Origin: an uncultured Prevotellaceae bacterium
Lineage (GTDB): Bacteria > Bacteroidota > Bacteroidia > Bacteroidales > Bacteroidaceae
Length of the DNA: 38,014 nt
Assembly: GCA_902770195.1 (NCBI GenBank)
Contig: CACXSA010000031.1
Location: 1-38,014 of the forward strand
Direction of reading: 5' to 3'
In this document: in pieces, positions 30,188 through 38,014 of the stretch
How the letters are laid out: every line of letters starts with the position of its first letter
How positions within the stretch are numbered: position 1 is the first letter of the stretch
Program-made: the position numbers and the translations under genes
The notes under the pieces: generated by a model
Database searches by the model: none
Seen by the model: the letters and a program-made list of their open reading frames with translations, nothing else
Told to the model about the DNA's origin: nothing

Positions 30188-32206
30188 ATGAACTTCCAAT
30201 TAACATCAAAATACCAACCGACAGGTGATCAGCCGGAGGCTATCAGACAACTGACAGACGGTCTGGAGCGCGGTGACAAGGCCCAAGTACTATTAGGTGT
30301 GACGGGCTCTGGAAAGACATTCACCATTGCCAACGTGATAGCGAACGTGAACAAACCCACGCTAATCTTGTCGCACAACAAGACACTGGCGGCCCAGTTG
30401 TATGAGGAAATGAAGGGTTTCTTTCCCGAGAATGCCGTAGAGTATTATGTAAGTTATTATGACTACTACCAGCCAGAAGCCTATCTGCCCCATACCGACA
30501 CCTATATCGAAAAAGATCTGGCTATTAACGAAGAAATAGACAGGTTAAGACTGCGCGCAGTAAGTGCTTTAATGTCAGGAAGAAAAGATGTTATCGTTGT
30601 ATCTTCAGTTTCCTGTATTTACGGTATGGGAAGTCCTGTTGCCCTAAATGAAAACATCATTGAAATTCACCGCGGACAGATATTAGACCGGAATGCCATG
30701 TTAAGAAAACTGGTTGCTGCATTGTATGTCAGAAACGACCTCGAACTGAAGCGAGGAGCCTTCCGGGTGAAAGGAGATACCATAGACATCGCCATGGCCT
30801 ATAACGAGGTGATTCTCCGTGTTACTTTCTGGGATGACGAGATAGACCAGATAGAGGAGCTGGACAGCGTCACCATGAGGAGGCTCGCCACCTTTGAGGA
30901 ATATAAACTGTATCCTGCCAACCTCTTTATGACCACGCAGGAGCAGACAAACATCGCCATCCGACATATTCAGGACGATCTGGTGAAGCAAATAGCCTTC
31001 TTTGAAGAGATGGGTGACCCCATCAAGGCACAGCGCATCAAGGAACGCGTGGAATATGACATGGAGATGATCAAGGAACTGGGACACTGCTCCGGTATTG
31101 AGAACTATTCGCGCTATTTTGACGGTCGGGAAGCAGGAGAACGTCCTTATTGCCTGTTGGACTTCTTCCCAGAAGACTACCTGATGGTCATTGACGAGAG
31201 TCATGTGAGTGTTCCACAGATAGGAGCCATGTATGGCGGGGACCGCGCGAGGAAGACCAATCTGGTGGAATATGGTTTCCGCCTGCCTGCTGCCTTCGAC
31301 AACAGGCCCTTGCGCTTTGAGGAATTCCAGGAGATGACTCATCAGGTCATCTACGTCTCTGCAACACCTGCAGACTATGAGTTGCAAGCTGCTGAGGGTG
31401 TGGTGGTAGAGCAACTCATCCGACCTACGGGACTGTTAGACCCGGAAATAGAGGTAAGACCGACAGAAAACCAGATAGACGACCTCATGGACGAGATTCA
31501 GTCACGTATTCACCACAAAGAGCGCATCTTGGTGACCACGCTGACCAAGCGCATGGCAGAGGAGCTCAGCGAATACTTGCTGAACCACGGCATCCAGACA
31601 GCATATATCCATAGTGAGGTAACGACACTGGAACGTGTGAAGATACTGGAGAACCTGCGTAACGGAACGTTTGACGTGCTGGTGGGTGTAAACCTGCTGA
31701 GAGAAGGGCTGGACCTTCCTGAGGTGTCGCTTGTAGCTATCCTGGACGCTGACAAAGAGGGATTCCTGCGTTCCCATCGCAGTCTGACACAAACAGCAGG
31801 ACGTGCCGCACGAAATGTGAACGGCAAGGTGATCATGTATGCTGATACCATCACTGCTTCCATGCAGCTGACCATCGACGAGACCTTGCGCCGTCGTCGT
31901 AAACAGCTGCAATACAACGAGGAACATGGTATTACGCCCACCCAGATTAAGAAGGCACTGACCGTATCACTGGTAGAACTGGAAAAAGCCGCCAATGGGC
32001 AAGAGTCCCATGCCAGCAGTCAAAAACCCGAAGCTGCCTTTGCCGCTGACCCTATCATAGAGCGCATGACGCGTCCCCAACTGGAAAAGAGTATCGCAGA
32101 GACCACAAGGTTGATGAAAGCAGCTGCCAAGAAACTGGATTTCCTTCAGGCCGCCCAATATCGCGACGAAATCATCCGTTTACAAAAGGAATTAGAATTA
32201 AAATAA
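30188..32206 (+). CDS. uvrB: Excinuclease ABC subunit B
   Basis: A damage-verifying helicase-fold subunit of nucleotide excision repair. 672 residues from ATG 30188 (MNFQLTSKYQPTGDQPEAI). A TTG three codons earlier lies within the promoter box and is rejected. Walker A GVTGSGKT is at 37-44, the beta-hairpin VSYYDYYQPEAYLP at about 90-104, then MVIDESHVSVPQ, VIYVSATPADYEL, GVNLLREGLDLPEVSLVAILDADKEGFLRS and QTAGRAARN. A C-terminal UVR domain (MTRPQLEKSIAETTRLMKAAAKKLDFLQAAQYRDEI) binds UvrC. The frame is intact and no repeat insertion was seen. Confidence 0.97.
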   Translation: MNFQLTSKYQPTGDQPEAIRQLTDGLERGDKAQVLLGVTGSGKTFTIANVIANVNKPTLILSHNKTLAAQLYEEMKGFFPENAVEYYVSYYDYYQPEAYLPHTDTYIEKDLAINEEIDRLRLRAVSALMSGRKDVIVVSSVSCIYGMGSPVALNENIIEIHRGQILDRNAMLRKLVAALYVRNDLELKRGAFRVKGDTIDIAMAYNEVILRVTFWDDEIDQIEELDSVTMRRLATFEEYKLYPANLFMTTQEQTNIAIRHIQDDLVKQIAFFEEMGDPIKAQRIKERVEYDMEMIKELGHCSGIENYSRYFDGREAGERPYCLLDFFPEDYLMVIDESHVSVPQIGAMYGGDRARKTNLVEYGFRLPAAFDNRPLRFEEFQEMTHQVIYVSATPADYELQAAEGVVVEQLIRPTGLLDPEIEVRPTENQIDDLMDEIQSRIHHKERILVTTLTKRMAEELSEYLLNHGIQTAYIHSEVTTLERVKILENLRNGTFDVLVGVNLLREGLDLPEVSLVAILDADKEGFLRSHRSLTQTAGRAARNVNGKVIMYADTITASMQLTIDETLRRRRKQLQYNEEHGITPTQIKKALTVSLVELEKAANGQESHASSQKPEAAFAADPIIERMTRPQLEKSIAETTRLMKAAAKKLDFLQAAQYRDEIIRLQKELELK

Positions 32207-32238
32207 CTAAAAATTGCACGAATATGAAATATAATTCG

Positions 32239-32246
32239 TATTTTTG
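32239..32246 (+). promoter_or_regulatory. -7 box for the DUF4468-porin operon
   Basis: TATTTTTG matches TAnnTTTG, 23-30 bases before the ATG at 32269. A TTG about 22 bases upstream is a possible -33 element. Confidence 0.6.
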
Positions 32247-32268
32247 CACGAAATTAAACGAGAAGACG

Positions 32269-32892
32269 ATGAAAAAGTTATTGTTTACCATGTTCATGCT
32301 GGTGCCTATGACCTTATGGGCACAGGATAATACCTGGGAGAAGCCCGAAGTGGACGAACAGGAGGAAGTTGCCAAGGTAAAGGTGAACCCCAATGCCAAA
32401 TACCTGAGAGGGGCTGTTCCCGAGGTCAATGGCAAGGTGGTGTTCTCCACACACATTGACGCACCAGGAAAAACAGCTGCCCAGATTTATGACATTCTTC
32501 ACCAGTATATGGAGAAGATGACCAAAGAGAAGAACCAGTTGGAGAACAGTAAACTGGTGACAGAAGACGCTCAGCACCATGAGTTGGTAGCCAGTTTCGA
32601 GGAATGGCTGGTATTCAAGGCTACTGCACTCGTACTGGACCGCACGCGTCTGTACTATGCCCTGAAAGCGGAATGCAAGGATGGCGGTGTAGATGTGGAG
32701 ATGAGTCATATACGCTATCTGTATGAAGAGGAACGCAATCCCCAGCGTTACTCAGCAGAAAACTGGATTACCGACGATGAGGCAGTGAACAAGAAGAATA
32801 CCAGGCTGTATCCCGGTTCTGGAAAGTTCCGCAGAAAGACTATTGACCGCAAAGACTTCCTGTTTAACAAGTTTGAGTCGTTGCTGAAATGA
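32269..32892 (+). CDS. DUF4468-type exported protein
   Basis: 207 residues from MKKLLFTMFMLVPMTLWAQ, a clean Sec signal peptide. The longer frame begins in the promoter region and is rejected. The mature part has the pattern VVFSTHIDAPGKTAAQIYDILHQYMEKM, then LVASFEEWLVFKATALVLDRTRLYYALKAECKDGGVDVEMSHIRYLYEEER, which is the DUF4468 layout of Bacteroidetes periplasmic proteins. The function is unknown. Its stop overlaps the ATG of the next small gene (ATGA), and the putative porin follows, so the three are coupled. Confidence 0.8.
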   Translation: MKKLLFTMFMLVPMTLWAQDNTWEKPEVDEQEEVAKVKVNPNAKYLRGAVPEVNGKVVFSTHIDAPGKTAAQIYDILHQYMEKMTKEKNQLENSKLVTEDAQHHELVASFEEWLVFKATALVLDRTRLYYALKAECKDGGVDVEMSHIRYLYEEERNPQRYSAENWITDDEAVNKKNTRLYPGSGKFRRKTIDRKDFLFNKFESLLK

Positions 32893-33065
32893 ATATCAAG
32901 GTTCTACGCAACTGGCTGAACTTCCTGTTTATCATAGGTGCTATTGCCGGTATGTTTCTGTTTTATAAGGTATCGCGCGAGACAGGCATCTATGTTATCT
33001 TAGGCTCCATGATGATTAAGTTTACGGAGTCTGCATTGAGAATGATGAAAAAAAATGAAGACTAA
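32889..33065 (+). CDS. Small membrane protein of 58 residues
   Basis: ATG at 32889 overlaps the preceding TGA, and the gene ends at TAA 33063-33065, overlapping the porin start by 11 bases. The sequence begins MNIKVLRNWLNFLFIIGAIA and has two hydrophobic stretches (about 10-27 and 33-43) with a KFTESALRMMKKNED tail. The tight overlap on both sides and the clean two-helix pattern make it a real coupled gene. No function is recognised. Confidence 0.75.
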   Translation: MNIKVLRNWLNFLFIIGAIAGMFLFYKVSRETGIYVILGSMMIKFTESALRMMKKNED

Positions 33066-35412
33066 GAAGAGATTCCTGATACTCACCCTTGTAGCCTGCA
33101 CTGTCTTTCAGCTGCAGGCTCAAGTGTATAATGAAATGGACGAGTTTGGCAACGTTACTCAAAGGAATGAGAATGGTGCGTTCAACCCCAACAACAGGGA
33201 CTCGACAAAGAATAACAAGCAAATTCCCAAAGGTGTCTGGGCATGGACGGTAGATAGGAGGTTCGGAGACATCCGTAAGGCAGAACTGGACACGATGCCA
33301 CATCTCTACCAGAACAGCATCTATAATACGGGCATGTATGGAGAGTACAACTCGACAGGAAGCAACTACACGGCGCGCATCAACCGTATTTTCATTGACC
33401 GCAGACCGTTCAGTGAATTTTTCTTCACCGATCCATACGACTATACCACCAAGGAACCGGAAGATTTCCTGTATCTGAACACGCTGTCTCCCTATACCAA
33501 TATCAGTTATGACAACTGCGGTGACAAGCAGCATGGCGAGGATCATATTGATGCCAAATTCGGTATCAATGCCGGAAAACGACTGGGTATGGGCTTCGAC
33601 CTGGACTATTACTATGCCAGAGGCTATTACCAGAACCAGGCCCAGTCACACTTCAGAGCCTCGTTGTATGCTACGTATGTAGGTGACCGGTACCAGATGC
33701 ACTTCCTGGGGTCTGCCTATCACAGAAAGGCTACAGAGAATGGTGGTATTGTCAATGACAACTATATCACCCACCCCGAGTTGGAGACCACCCAGTATTC
33801 TGAGGAAGAGATACCTACCGTCCTGTCGAGGAACTTCAATCATAACGACTCACAACATCTGTTCTTCTCACACCGTTACAACATCGGATTCTACCGGAAA
33901 GTGAAAATGACGGAGGAAGAGATCAAGGCTCGTCAGTTTGCCCAAGCTTCTGCGAAGAATAAGGAGCAGCGGGAGGCCATGAAGAAAGAGGACAGTAGGG
34001 ATGAGTCGTTAGGCAGGAAGAGAAACGAGCCTGTCAAGGAGGCTCCCAAAGGAAGACCGGAGCATGCCAAGATTATGGGTGATGAGCCAGGGCAACAAAA
34101 GGGAGCAGCGGCAGACACTACCCGTGTCAAAGTGGAATCGCAGGAAGCTATGGACAGTCTGATGGCAGCGAAAGCCATACAAGACTCCATCGATGCCACG
34201 ATGAAGAGAGAATATGTGCCGGTGACGAGTATTATCCATACCTTAGACCTCAATAACTATGACAGAAGGTATAATGCCGCACTGACCCCACAGGACTACT
34301 ATGCTGACACGTTCTATGATACTGACGACGAAGGGAACTTTGGAGGTGTCGGTATCAACGACAAGTATAAGTACCTGTCGGTGAAGAACACCTTTGGACT
34401 GGCCCTGCTGGAAGGTTTCAACAAATATATGAAAGCCGGACTGAAGGGCTTCTTATCCTACGAGATGCGCAACTATAAGATGCCTGCGGTATTAGAAGGA
34501 GCCACCAACTACTATCTGGCAAAACACTCGGAACACTGCCTGAACGTAGGTGGTCAGTTGTCGAAGACACAAGGCAAGACCTTCCATTTCAACCTGGCAG
34601 CAGAAATCGGTGTGACAGGAATGCAGTCGGGAGCCCTTGCCATAGATTTCAATACCGACCTTAACTTCAAGCTATGGGGAGACACCGTAAGACTGGCCGC
34701 CAAGGCTTTCTTCCATCGTACCAAGCCCAGCTATTTCCATGAGAACTACCTGTCGAAACACCTGATGTGGAGCCAAAGCCTGAGTTCTGAGACAAGGACA
34801 CACATCGAGGGACTGTTTTCCTATGACAAGACGAGAACGAAGCTAAGAGTGGCAGTAGAGGAATTACAGAACTACATCTACTACGGCATGAGCTATAATA
34901 CCACTTCGACAGGTCGCGAACAGCTGACCGGTGGTGTTTTCCAAGAGAGTGGAAACATCAATGTGCTGACCGCCCAACTCAAGCAGGACTTTACGTTGGG
35001 TGTGCTGAACTGGGAGAATGTGGTGACCTACCAGAATTCCAGTAACAAAGACGTGTTGCCCCTTCCCAGTCTGAATATCTTCACCAATCTATACCTGAAG
35101 TTCCGTATTGCCAAGGTGCTGCTGGTGGAGTTTGGCGGATGTGCCACCTATTTCACGAAATATGAGGCACCCGACTATCTGCCGCAAATCGGACAGTTTG
35201 CCATTCAAAAGAATGCGGAGAGCAGAAAGGAAATTGGTGGCTATCCCTATATTGACGTCTATGCCAATATGCACCTGAAACGTACCCGTTTCTTCATTGC
35301 CATGAGTCATGTGAATGCCGGATCGGGTTCGAAGGAATATTTCCTGACACCACACTACCCCACCAATACGAGGGTATTAAGAGTGGGCGTGAGCTGGAAT
35401 TTCTATAATTAA
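33055..35412 (+). CDS. Putative outer-membrane porin (Bacteroidetes porin_10 type)
   Basis: 785 residues with a Sec signal (MKTKKRFLILTLVACTVFQLQAQ). The mature protein is rich in alternating aromatic/polar beta strands (FGINAGKRLGMGFDLDYYYARGYY, FRASLYATYVGDRYQMHFLGSAYH, LALLEGFNKYMKAGLKGFLSYEMRNY) and ends in a strand with a terminal aromatic (TRVLRVGVSWNFYN), typical of outer-membrane barrels. A charged insertion (about 285-380: EEEIKARQFAQASAKNKEQR, KEDSRDESLGRKRNEP) is probably a large disordered loop. The family is named 'putative porin' in Bacteroidetes. The substrate is unknown. It is the third gene of a coupled operon. Confidence 0.88.
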   Translation: MKTKKRFLILTLVACTVFQLQAQVYNEMDEFGNVTQRNENGAFNPNNRDSTKNNKQIPKGVWAWTVDRRFGDIRKAELDTMPHLYQNSIYNTGMYGEYNSTGSNYTARINRIFIDRRPFSEFFFTDPYDYTTKEPEDFLYLNTLSPYTNISYDNCGDKQHGEDHIDAKFGINAGKRLGMGFDLDYYYARGYYQNQAQSHFRASLYATYVGDRYQMHFLGSAYHRKATENGGIVNDNYITHPELETTQYSEEEIPTVLSRNFNHNDSQHLFFSHRYNIGFYRKVKMTEEEIKARQFAQASAKNKEQREAMKKEDSRDESLGRKRNEPVKEAPKGRPEHAKIMGDEPGQQKGAAADTTRVKVESQEAMDSLMAAKAIQDSIDATMKREYVPVTSIIHTLDLNNYDRRYNAALTPQDYYADTFYDTDDEGNFGGVGINDKYKYLSVKNTFGLALLEGFNKYMKAGLKGFLSYEMRNYKMPAVLEGATNYYLAKHSEHCLNVGGQLSKTQGKTFHFNLAAEIGVTGMQSGALAIDFNTDLNFKLWGDTVRLAAKAFFHRTKPSYFHENYLSKHLMWSQSLSSETRTHIEGLFSYDKTRTKLRVAVEELQNYIYYGMSYNTTSTGREQLTGGVFQESGNINVLTAQLKQDFTLGVLNWENVVTYQNSSNKDVLPLPSLNIFTNLYLKFRIAKVLLVEFGGCATYFTKYEAPDYLPQIGQFAIQKNAESRKEIGGYPYIDVYANMHLKRTRFFIAMSHVNAGSGSKEYFLTPHYPTNTRVLRVGVSWNFYN

Positions 35413-35481
35413 AAGAAGTAAGAGGTAAGAAGTAAGAGGTAAGAGGTAAGAAGTAAGAGGTTAGAGGTAAGAGGTAAGAGG
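35413..35481. repeat. TAAGAGG/TAAGAAG repeat after the porin gene
   Basis: About ten 7-bp words (TAAGAGG, TAAGAAG, one TTAGAGG) run from the porin stop to the 43-bp repeat. No terminator hairpin is seen between the two convergent genes. Confidence 0.85.
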
Positions 35482-35567
35482 TAAGTAATCGACGAAGTCG
35501 CTTTGTACCTTTAGGTCAAAGAAGTAAGTAATCGACGAAGTCGCTTTGTACCTTTAGGTCAAAGAAG
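35482..35567. repeat. Two exact 43-bp tandem copies overlapping the HD gene 3' end
   Basis: Each copy reads TAAGTAATCGACGAAGTCGC, then TTTGTACCTTTAGGTCAAAG, AAG. It contains the hairpins CGAC-GAA-GTCG and CTTTGTACCT/AGGTCAAAG (one bulge). The second copy runs into the stop codon and last codon of the HD-domain gene. Confidence 0.9.
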
Positions 35568-36191
35568 TAAGACAAAGAGGCGGTCGAAGACCTCACGCAT
35601 CTTAGCGGGACTGACTATCAACGAGCGCAATTCTTCGAGTTTGCGCTCGTTTTCTCCTCCTTGTATCCAGAGATGGATATAGCCATTAACGCTGTATTTC
35701 TCGTCCATGTGTTTCATGAAACGGTGCCAATGCCCTTCGATATCAAGTTCGGGATAGTTGGAGAGACCAAACTGTATGGTGCGACGAATGACATGCTCCG
35801 GGTCCAGGTCGCGGTCTGCCTCTGCCACTATCTTACCATAGATGCTGCGAGGAGCACGAGAAGCGGAAGCGCGATGGTCTTCCACGGCTTCCCTCATCAT
35901 CTTAATCTGCTCAGGAGAGAACCAGCGCTTCAGACGAACATCAGCCATCAGTATCTTCCCACTCGTGATATGATGGATGGCACGAGGTCCCGAGAGACCT
36001 AAATCATGATATGCAGCAACCGTATAGGCCATGTTGATATCTGCTCCCGTGGTACGTGCTAATGCCAGGGAAGAACGTATCACACGAGTCACATGCTCCA
36101 TATTATGAGCTTTGTCGAAATGAGCATATTGAGGTAATATCTGAGTCTCAATAAACTCAATTAGATCGAGAGAAGGATTATTTGTCATCAT
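35559..36191 (-). CDS. HD-domain protein (predicted phosphohydrolase)
   Basis: 210 residues from the ATG at 36191; the adjacent ATG at 36188 is equally possible. The longer frame crosses a promoter box. HD signature: HNMEHVTRVI (His...His), AAYHDLGL (His-Asp), then REAVEDHR and GKIVAEADRDLDPE, giving the H...HD...D metal site of small HD hydrolases of the YfbR/uncharacterised type. The substrate is not predictable. The last residues LFVLLL and the stop lie in the 43-bp repeat, which may have replaced the original end. It is divergent from menA with overlapping promoters. Confidence 0.85.
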   Translation of the reverse strand: MMTNNPSLDLIEFIETQILPQYAHFDKAHNMEHVTRVIRSSLALARTTGADINMAYTVAAYHDLGLSGPRAIHHITSGKILMADVRLKRWFSPEQIKMMREAVEDHRASASRAPRSIYGKIVAEADRDLDPEHVIRRTIQFGLSNYPELDIEGHWHRFMKHMDEKYSVNGYIHLWIQGGENERKLEELRSLIVSPAKMREVFDRLFVLLL

Positions 36192-36195
36192 ATCG

Positions 36196-36227
36196 CTTGC
36201 AAAGATAAGAAAAAAAATGTAACTTTG
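36196..36227 (+). promoter_or_regulatory. menA promoter, overlapping the divergent one
   Basis: CTTG (36196-36199), a 20-base spacer and TAACTTTG (36220-36227). Its -7 box ends 8 bases before the menA ATG, so the leader is only a few bases long. Confidence 0.7.
36200..36207 (-). promoter_or_regulatory. -7 box for the HD-domain gene
   Basis: TATCTTTG on the minus strand ends about 9 bases before the ATG at 36191. It lies inside the spacer of the oppositely directed menA promoter. Confidence 0.65.
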
Positions 36228-36235
36228 CACGCGTT

Positions 36236-37144
36236 ATGGACGAAAAAAATATAAAACAGAATTCATGGCAAGCCTGGATATTGGCTTCACGCCCCAAGAC
36301 ACTGTCGGGAGCGATGGTGCCTGTGATGATTGGGCTTGCACTGGCCTGGACAGATGCAAAAGAGTATGGTGGCGAGGCTTTTCACATCACTTCAGCTATT
36401 CTCTGTGCACTGTTTGCCATGGTTATGCAGGTGAATGCAAACTTCATCAACGACTTCTTTGACTATGCCAAAGGAAATGATGACGCAGCCACACGATTAG
36501 GGCCATTAAGAGCCTGTACACAGGGATGGGTCAGCATTGAATCGATGAAGATTGCCATTGCCACCACTACCATCATAGCCTGTCTGATAGGACTTCCTGT
36601 GGTTTTCTACGGAGGAATAGAGATGCTGCTCATTGGTGCCTTATGCGTTGTATTCTGTTTTCTATATACCACCCACTTGTCATACATCGGACTGGGAGAT
36701 GTGCTGGTGTTAGTGTTCTTTGGCATTATTCCTGTTTGTACCATCTATTATGTCCAGTTACACACATTAACATGGGAAGTGTTTATAGCCTCCGTGGCCT
36801 GTGGACTGGTGATTGACGGACTGTTAATGGTGAACAACTACAGGGACCGTGAGAATGATGAGCGGGATGGTAAAAAAACACTGGTGGTATATATTGGAGC
36901 CGCTGCGTCGGAACGTTTCTACCTGTGTCTAGGCGTCACTGCCGTGCTTTTGGGCATCATCTTCTGGATGAACGGACATGTGCTGGCATTCATCCTTCCC
37001 CTACTCTACCTGTTGCTACACTTCTTTACATGGTTGAAGATGAAACGTATCAACCATGGCAGGGAACTGAATACATGCCTGGAAGAAACAGCCCGCAACA
37101 TGATGGTTTACGGACTGTGCGTCAGCATAGGACTGTTACTTTAA
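36236..37144 (+). CDS. menA: 1,4-dihydroxy-2-naphthoate polyprenyltransferase
   Basis: An integral membrane UbiA-family enzyme that adds the isoprenoid side chain in menaquinone synthesis. 302 residues with about eight to nine helices. First Asp-rich motif: NANFINDFFDYAKGNDDAATRLGP. Second: NNYRDRENDERDGKKTLVVYIG, both carrying the Mg2+/diphosphate-binding aspartates. The early SRPKTLSGAMVPVMIG is the MenA-type start. Its final codons overlap the small convergent gene at 37136-37291 by 9 bases. Confidence 0.95.
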   Translation: MDEKNIKQNSWQAWILASRPKTLSGAMVPVMIGLALAWTDAKEYGGEAFHITSAILCALFAMVMQVNANFINDFFDYAKGNDDAATRLGPLRACTQGWVSIESMKIAIATTTIIACLIGLPVVFYGGIEMLLIGALCVVFCFLYTTHLSYIGLGDVLVLVFFGIIPVCTIYYVQLHTLTWEVFIASVACGLVIDGLLMVNNYRDRENDERDGKKTLVVYIGAAASERFYLCLGVTAVLLGIIFWMNGHVLAFILPLLYLLLHFFTWLKMKRINHGRELNTCLEETARNMMVYGLCVSIGLLL

Positions 37145-37291
37145 GTAAAAATAATAGACTGCCACCCCAATGGCAACGAGTACGATGGTTATAATGCTCT
37201 TGATGAGGCAAGAGGCCACTTTCTTAACGACTACAAAGCCAATTACAATCAGTACCAGCAGGGCGACATAATAGGTAATATTTGTTTCCAT
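37136..37291 (-). CDS. Small membrane protein of 51 residues
   Basis: ATG at 37291 to TAA at 37136-37138. It begins METNITYYVALLVLIVIGFV and continues VVKKVASCLIKSII, then TIVLVAIGVAVYYFYLK: two hydrophobic helices (about 6-23 and 33-50) around a positive loop. It lies 21 bases downstream of the RluA gene on the same strand and overlaps the menA 3' end. The clean two-helix structure and operon position support a real gene. The function is unknown. Confidence 0.7.
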   Translation of the reverse strand: METNITYYVALLVLIVIGFVVVKKVASCLIKSIITIVLVAIGVAVYYFYLK

Positions 37292-37312
37292 CTGTCAATT
37301 AATTTCTATCAT

Positions 37313-38014
37313 TTATTTAAACAAATGTCTGAACGCAGCAGGCACGGTAGTCTCAAACTCCATGGGTTGACGCGTGACAGGATGATAAAAGCACAACAGC
37401 CAGGCATGCAAGCAGAGACGATGGATAGGGTCATCACCATTTCCGTATTTGCTATCTCCACAGACAGGATGTCCCATGTCTGCCGCATGGACGCGTATCT
37501 GATTCTTACGACCTGTTTCCAACTTAAACTCTACCAGGGAATGTTCCGTGGTGCGGTCCATGACATGGAAATGGGTAATCGCCAGTTTGCCGCCATTGTC
37601 AACAGGTGATGAATAGGTGACATAGGCTTTATTGTCCTTGAGCCAGTTTTCTATCGTCCCCTCGTCTTGTTCCATCTCGCCACTAAGCACTGCAACATAA
37701 CGACGGTCATAGACTATTTCGTGCCAATGGTGTTCCAAGATCTGTTCAGTATCCATATCCTTGGCATAGACCATCAGGCCAGAGGTGTCACGATCTAACC
37801 GATGAACGACATGCGCACGACAATTCTGACGTGACTTGCGGAAATAGTCATCCAGCACGGATTTCACATTCAGCGTCGAATGACCTGCTGCCATAGAGAG
37901 AATACCAGGCTGCTTTTCAATGACTATCAACCATCGGTCTTCATAGACGATGCGCAGATAGTGACTCTTGAAAGGCTGCTGGTTACGTTTGGTTCTGCTG
38001 ACCGCCACCTTCAT
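37313..38014 (-). CDS. RluA-family pseudouridine synthase, 5' end outside the window
   Basis: Converts specific uridines to pseudouridine in rRNA or tRNA. The visible 233 residues contain VHRLDRDTSGLMVYAK (catalytic Asp in HRLDxxTSG), HWHEIVYDRRYVAVLSGE, LETGRKNQIRVH and HPVCGDSKYG, the RluA/RluD order through to the C-terminus. The ATG at the window edge is probably internal: the following MKVAVSRTKRNQQPFKSHYL looks like the end of an N-terminal S4-type RNA-binding domain, which many Bacteroidetes members have, so the true start should lie beyond 38014. The target site cannot be told from sequence. Confidence 0.9.
   Translation of the reverse strand: MKVAVSRTKRNQQPFKSHYLRIVYEDRWLIVIEKQPGILSMAAGHSTLNVKSVLDDYFRKSRQNCRAHVVHRLDRDTSGLMVYAKDMDTEQILEHHWHEIVYDRRYVAVLSGEMEQDEGTIENWLKDNKAYVTYSSPVDNGGKLAITHFHVMDRTTEHSLVEFKLETGRKNQIRVHAADMGHPVCGDSKYGNGDDPIHRLCLHAWLLCFYHPVTRQPMEFETTVPAAFRHLFK

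Noticed and set aside
30701-31414. 237-aa minus-strand frame opposite uvrB
   Set aside because: Antisense shadow of uvrB with no independent start or homology.
1-38014. tRNA genes
   Set aside because: No cloverleaf with the TTCGA-type T-loop and CCA-proximal stem was recognised anywhere by eye; a tRNA search program would be decisive.

Overview
The window looks like a chromosomal segment of a Bacteroidales bacterium, most likely Prevotellaceae. The reasons are the Bacteroidetes-type promoters (TTTG, about 20 nt, TAnnTTTG), the Bacteroidetes-type BamD, omega/Rpb6, DUF4293, DUF4468 and putative-porin genes, the RNase P RNA, and the sequence style of HisS and ValS. Assignment is by recognition only; no search was run.

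Layout. (1) 1-8.6 kb is an accessory patch, visibly more A/T-rich: an IS66-like transposase remnant, then a minus-strand cluster of an Eco57I/type IIG-like N6-adenine methylase (2556-5531), a separate PD-(D/E)XK nuclease (1914-2555) and an unknown one-TM protein (830-1732). Beside it lie a GDP-fucose synthase that has lost its N-terminal half, an unknown helical protein, a four-helix-bundle gene fragment, a frameshifted small gene and a GNAT-like gene. (2) 9-15.8 kb holds surface-polysaccharide functions: manA, a Wzz-like chain-length protein, a Wza-like SLBB export protein and an SGNH/rhamnogalacturonan-acetylesterase-like enzyme, with a repeat array of 17 TTGTTAGACGAAC copies at 10.38-11.11 kb. 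(3) 15.8-24.7 kb is a minus-strand run of hisS, a GxxExxY protein, purA, a Fur-family regulator, an AlkD/HEAT-like protein, a dipeptidyl-peptidase III-like M49 peptidase, an AraC-type regulator and YihY. (4) 24.8-38 kb is housekeeping: rnpB, valS, DUF4293, rpoZ (omega), bamD, uvrB, DUF4468, a putative porin, an HD-domain protein, menA and an RluA-type pseudouridine synthase cut by the window edge. Two unlisted-size membrane proteins (58 and 51 aa) sit at 32889-33065 and 37136-37291.

The most unusual property is the repeat landscape. Several unrelated low-complexity families fill the spacers: CACGGATGGA, GACGAACACGGATTGGACGGAT, CATTAAA, AAGTGAAA, GAAATGAG and TAAGAGG words, plus small tandem hairpins. 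The same words also appear in frame inside real genes: twice in hisS, three times in valS, once in the AlkD-like gene, once in wzz, in the signal-peptide region of the SGNH enzyme and at the start codon of yihY. They expand predicted surface loops or termini without breaking the frame. This resembles in principle the Rickettsia palindromic elements that add peptides to proteins, but here several sequence families do it in a Bacteroidales genome. I regard this as the best candidate for something undescribed. The methylase/nuclease/TM-protein cluster is the second candidate.
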